Shown: in pieces, positions 60,558 through 64,000 of the stretch
How the letters are laid out: each line of letters begins with the position of its first letter
Numbering within the stretch: position 1 is the first letter of the stretch
Assembly: GCA_037013495.1 (NCBI GenBank)
Contig: JAZDXN010000026.1
Span: forward strand, 3,844,001 to 3,908,000
DNA: 64,000 bases
DNA from: Hippophae tibetana
Lineage: Eukaryota > Streptophyta > Magnoliopsida > Rosales > Elaeagnaceae
Direction: 5' to 3'
Translations under genes and position numbers: made by a program
Notes under the pieces: generated by a model
Told to the model about the DNA's origin: nothing
What the model saw: the letters and a program-made list of their open reading frames with translations, nothing else
The model's database searches: none

Positions 60558-63101
60558 CCTAGGGTTGTCTCTTTATATTTTCAATAAGTGTCTATTCTTC
60601 AAGAAAAAAATAAGAGAAGAGAAAAAGAAAGAGGATGTCGTTCATATTTTCAAAAACAACAAAACATTTGGTAAATATGAGTTACAACTTTCAAAGGACA
60701 TAACTTTTGACTCGGGTATCGAAACCACTATTATAATATATCAAATCGAAGCTCGTATTAAATTACACTATATTTTTTGGTCCCGCTAAAGATAATCGTT
60801 TTTGTACCCAAATTTATTCGTTTACATCACTTAATGGGTGTTTAACGTTTATGACGCACCATTTTCATTTTTCTTACTTCTGCTTTAATTCAATAGAGCT
60901 GTATAGGAGATATTGGTGCCGACCTAGGGTTGTTTCTTTATATTTTCAATCAGTCTCTATTCTTCACAAAAAATAAGAGAAGAGAAAAAAAGAGAGGATG
61001 TCGTTCACGTTTTCAAAAACAACAAAACATTTTGTAAATATGAGTTACAACATTCAAGAGAGATAACTTTTGACTCGGGTATCGAAACCACTATTATAAT
61101 ATATCAAATCGAAGCTCGTATTAAATTACACAATATTTTTTGGTCCTGCCAAAGAAAATCGTTTTTGTACCCAAATTTATTCGTTTAAATCATTTAATGC
61201 GTGTTTAAAGTTTGTGACGCACTATTTTCATTTTTCTTACTTCTAGTTTAATTCAATAGAGCTATATAGGAGATATTGGTGCCGACCTAGGGTTGTTTCT
61301 TTATATTTTCAATCAGTCTCTATTCTTCAAAAAAAATAAGAGAAGAGAAAAAGAAAGAGGATGTCATTCACATTTTCAAAACCAACAAAACATTTGGTAA
61401 GTATGAGTTACAACTTTTAACGGAGATAAATTTTGACTCGGGTATCGAAACTGCTTTTCTAATATATCAAATCAAACCTCGTATCAAATTACACAATATT
61501 TTTTGGTCCCGTCCAAGAAAATCGTTTTTGTAACCAAATTAATTCGTTTACCTCACTTAATTGGTGTTTAAAGTTTGTGACGTACCATTTTCATTTTTCT
61601 TACTTTTGGTTTAATTCAATAGAGCTATATAGGAGATATTGGTGCCGACCTAGGGTTGTTTCTTTATATTTTCAATCAGTCACTATTCTTCAGAAAAAAT
61701 AAGAGAAGAGAAAAAGAAAGAGGATGTCGTTCACATTTTCTAAAACAACAAAACATATGGTAAATATGAGTTACAAATTTCAACGGAGATAACTTTTGAC
61801 TCGGGTATCGAAACCGCTATTATAATATATCAAATGGGAGCTCGTTTCAAATTACACAATATGTTTTGGTCCCACCAAGGAAAATCGTTTTTGTACCCAA
61901 ATTAACACATTTACTTTACTTACCGAGGGTTTAAAGTTTTACACGCACCATTTTCATTTTACTTAGTGCTAGTTTAATTCAATAGAGCTATAGAGGAGAT
62001 ATTGGTGCCAACCTAGGGTTGTTTCTTTATATTTTCAATAAGTCTCTATTCTTCAAGAAAAAAATATGAGAAGAGAAAAAGAAAGAGGATGTCGTTCACA
62101 TTTTCAAAAACAACAAAACATTTGGTAAATATGAGTTACAACGTTCAAAGGACATAACTTTTGACTCGGGTATCGAAACCACTATTATAATATATCAAAT
62201 CGGAGCTCGTTTCAAATTACACAATATGTTTTGTCCCACCAAGGAAAATAGTTTTGTACCCAAATTAACACATTTACTTCACTTTCCGAGGGTTTAAAGT
62301 TTTTCAGGCACCATTTTCATTTTACTTAGTGCTAGTTTAATTCAATAGAGCTATAGAGGAGATATTAGTGCCAACCTAGGGTTGTTTCTTTATATTTTCA
62401 ATAAGTCTCTATTCTTCAAGAAAAAAATAAGAGAAGAGAAAAAGAAAGAGGATGTCGTTCACATTTTCAAAAACAACAAAACATTTGGTAAATATGAGTT
62501 ACAACTTTCAAAGGACATAACTTTTGACTCGGGTATCGAAACCACTATTATAATATATCAAATCGAAGCTCGTATTAAATTACACAATATTTTTTGCTCC
62601 CGCCAAAGAAAATCGTTTTTGTACCCAAATTTATTCGTTTACATCACTTAATAGGTGTTTAACGTTTGTGACGCACCATTTTCATTTTTCTTACTTCTGC
62701 TTTAATTCAATAGAGCTGTATAGGAGATATTGGGGCCGACCTAGGGTTGTTTCTTTATATTTTCAATCAGTCTCTATTCTTCACAAAAAATAAGAAAAGA
62801 GAAAAAAAAAGAGGATGTCGTTCACGTTTTCAAAAACAACAAAACATTTTGTAAATATGAGTTAAAATTTTCAAAGGACATAACTTTTGACTCGTGTATC
62901 GAAACCGCTATTATAATATATCAAATCGGAGCTCGTTTCAAATTACACAATATGTTTTGGTCCCACGAAAGAAAATTACTTTTGTAGCCAAATTACATAT
63001 TTACTTCACTTTCCGAGGGTTTAAAGTTTTTCACGCACCATTTTCATTTTACTTAGTGCTAGTTTAATTCAATAGAGCTATAGAGGAGATATTAGTGCCA
63101 A
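60558..63101. repeat. Seven-monomer HOR, unit 4 (2,544 bp)
   Basis: Starts are B' 60558, G 60923, E 61286, F 61649, A 62012, B 62375, C 62740. It shares GGTATCGAAACC in B' and TAGTTTTGTACCC in A with unit 1, and TTTACTTACCG in F with units 1-3. So it belongs with the seven-monomer series even though more than 6.9 kb of other HORs separates it from unit 3. Its C opens like C' (AATAAGAAAAGAG) but continues as C. The A lacks the AATAAGCCTC of units 1-3 and has AATAAGTCTC. Confidence 0.92.
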
Positions 63102-64000
63102 CCTAGGGTTGTCTCTTTATATTTTCAATAAGTGTCTATTCTTCAAGAAAAAAATAAGAGAAGAGAAAAAGAAAGAGGATATCGTTCATATTTTCAAAAA
63201 CAACAAAACATTTGGTAAATATGAGTTACAACTTTCAAAGGACATAACTTTTGACTCGGGTATCGAAACCACTATTATAATATATCAAATCGAACCTCGT
63301 ATTAAATTACACTATATTTTTTGGTCCCGCTAAAGAAAATCGTTTTTGTACCCAAATTTATTCGTTTACATCACTTAATGGGTGTTTAACGTTTATGACG
63401 CACCATTTTCATTTTTCTTACTTCTTCTTTAATTCAATAGAGCTGTATAGGAGATATTGGTGCCGACCTAGGGTTGTTTCTTTATATTTTCAATCAGTCT
63501 CTATTCTTCAAAAAAAATAAGAGAAGAGAAAAAGAAAGAGGATGTCGTTCACATTTTCTAAAACTACAAAACATTTGGTAAATATGAGTTACAAATTTCA
63601 ACGGAGATAACTTTTGACTCGGGTATGGAAACCGATATTATAATATATCAAATCGGAGCTCGTTTCAAATTACACAATATGTTTTGGTCCCACCAAGGAA
63701 AATAGTTTTTGTACCCAAATTAACACATTTACTTCACTTTCCGAGAGTTTAAAGTTTTTCACGCACTATTTTCATTTTACTTAGTGCTAGTTTAATTCAA
63801 TAGAGCTATAGAGGAGATATTGGTGCCAACCTAGTGTTGTTTCTTTATATTTTCCATAAGTCTCTATTCTTCAAGAAAAAAATAAGAGAAGAAAAAAAGA
63901 AAGAGGATGTCGTTCACATTTTCAAAAACAACAAAACATTTGGTAAATATGAGTTACAACTTTCAAAGGACATAACTTTTGACTCGGGTATGGAAACCGC
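63102..64000. repeat. Start of a divergent stretch at the right end
   Basis: A B' at 63102 (private GAGGATATCG and ATCGAACCTCG) is followed at 63467 by an F-like hybrid with an ordinary AATCAGTCTC head, and at 63830 by a partial B-like monomer. Both of the last two carry GGGTATGGAAACC, not seen elsewhere. The hybrid also has AAACCGATATT, AAAACTACAAAAC and CCGAGAGTTTAAAG. At 63830 the start motif is CCTAGTG and TTTTCCATAAG follows. The expected E-F-A-B-C order is not kept. Confidence 0.85.

Larger units (their letters stand above)
1..64000. repeat. Satellite DNA array, ~363-bp monomer, 176 phased monomer starts
   Basis: Every part of the window is a copy of one monomer in the same orientation. 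The start motif CCTAGGGTTG recurs at 361-366-bp steps from 237 to 62740 and 63102, and as CCTAGTGTTG at 63830. The mean step is 363.4 bp. The most constant segments across all families are the first ~30 bp (TTTCTTTATATTTTCAA) and a block near +150 (TTTTGACTCGNGTATC). A purine-rich stretch at about +40 to +75 varies most in length. There is no inversion, no insertion and no non-satellite spacer. Monomers form families (A, B, B', C, C', E, F, G) arranged in higher-order repeats of 2, 3, 6, 7 and 11 monomers. The unit is about two nucleosome lengths, as in many centromeric satellites. A centromeric or pericentromeric role is inferred only. I do not recognise the named satellite family or the species. 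Confidence 0.98.

Noticed and set aside
608..63333. About 70 open frames of 72-103 codons with nearly identical products, one in many of the monomers
   Set aside because: They begin at TTG rather than ATG, sit at the same monomer position, and are absent from most A and many C monomers because of 1-bp tract changes. Ends shift wherever families recombine. No conserved domain, ribosome-binding site or promoter is seen. They are repeat by-products.
1..64000. CRISPR array
   Set aside because: The repeat unit is 363 bp with no unique spacers and no cas genes, so it does not fit.
1..64000. Transposable element or LTR series
   Set aside because: No terminal inverted repeats, LTR boundaries, target-site duplications or transposase or polymerase frames are visible, and copies are in strict head-to-tail register.
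1..64000. CENP-B box
   Set aside because: I looked for the vertebrate 17-bp pattern (YTTCGTTGGAARCGGGA) and saw no acceptable match in any family.
1..64000. Telomere repeat tract
   Set aside because: AGGGTTTA and TAGGGTT occur singly within monomers. There is no tandem run of TTTAGGG or any other telomere unit.
1..64000. rRNA, 5S or tRNA gene clusters
   Set aside because: The monomer has no recognisable 5S, A-box/B-box pair or cloverleaf-forming segments, and its AT content is too high for rDNA.
1..64000. Promoters from TATA-like text (TTTATATTTTC, TATAATATAT)
   Set aside because: These strings are expected in AT-rich repeats and no gene follows them. No terminator or start signal goes with them.
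1..64000. Assembly artefact as explanation for the whole array
   Set aside because: Units differ by many ordered private variants and hybrids, which a collapsed or artificially expanded assembly would not create. The concern remains only for the indistinguishable units at 25679-28948.

Overview
The whole 64-kb window is one uninterrupted satellite DNA array. It holds no supportable protein gene, RNA gene, transposable element or unique spacer. A monomer of about 363 bp (361-366 bp) repeats head to tail in a single orientation. I phased monomers on the conserved CCTAGGG that precedes TTGTTTCTTTATATTTTC. That gives 176 monomer starts, the first at 237 and the last at 63830, with a partial monomer at each end of the window. 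The DNA is AT-rich and the monomer is close to two nucleosome lengths. These traits suggest a eukaryotic centromeric or pericentromeric satellite. A land plant is my best guess, from the style of the sequence and the monomer length, but no species can be read from the window.

Monomers fall into families that recur in fixed order, so the array has higher-order repeats (HORs). Region 1 (1-6780) is the trimer A-B-C, period about 1,091 bp. Region 2 (6781-20953) mixes A/B-C dimers with trimers and carries an 11-monomer, 3,996-bp super-repeat in two full tandem copies and one truncated copy. Region 3 (20954-32216) is trimers again, including three consecutive 1,090-bp units that I could not tell apart by eye. 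Region 4 (32217-43484) is trimers with different private variants, and its first 2.5 kb recurs 8,727 bp downstream. Region 5 (43485-46021) is B-C dimers of about 725 bp. Region 6 (46022-53652) is a seven-monomer HOR of about 2,543 bp in three copies, which brings in three more divergent monomer families (G, E, F). Region 7 (53653-60557) is a six-monomer HOR of 2,181 bp, two copies plus a chimeric seven-monomer unit. Region 8 (60558-63101) returns to the seven-monomer HOR. Region 9 (63102-64000) starts to depart from every pattern.

Nothing here works together as genes do. The content is a record of array evolution: block duplication at several scales, local spread of single-base variants, and many hybrid monomers whose junctions lie inside the 363-bp unit. 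Open frames of 70-103 codons recur once per monomer from a TTG seven bases into the unit. They are a by-product of the repeat, because the frame is broken in most A and many C monomers by small A-tract changes. Monomer boundaries and family labels were read by eye and should be good to a few bases. The family names are mine.
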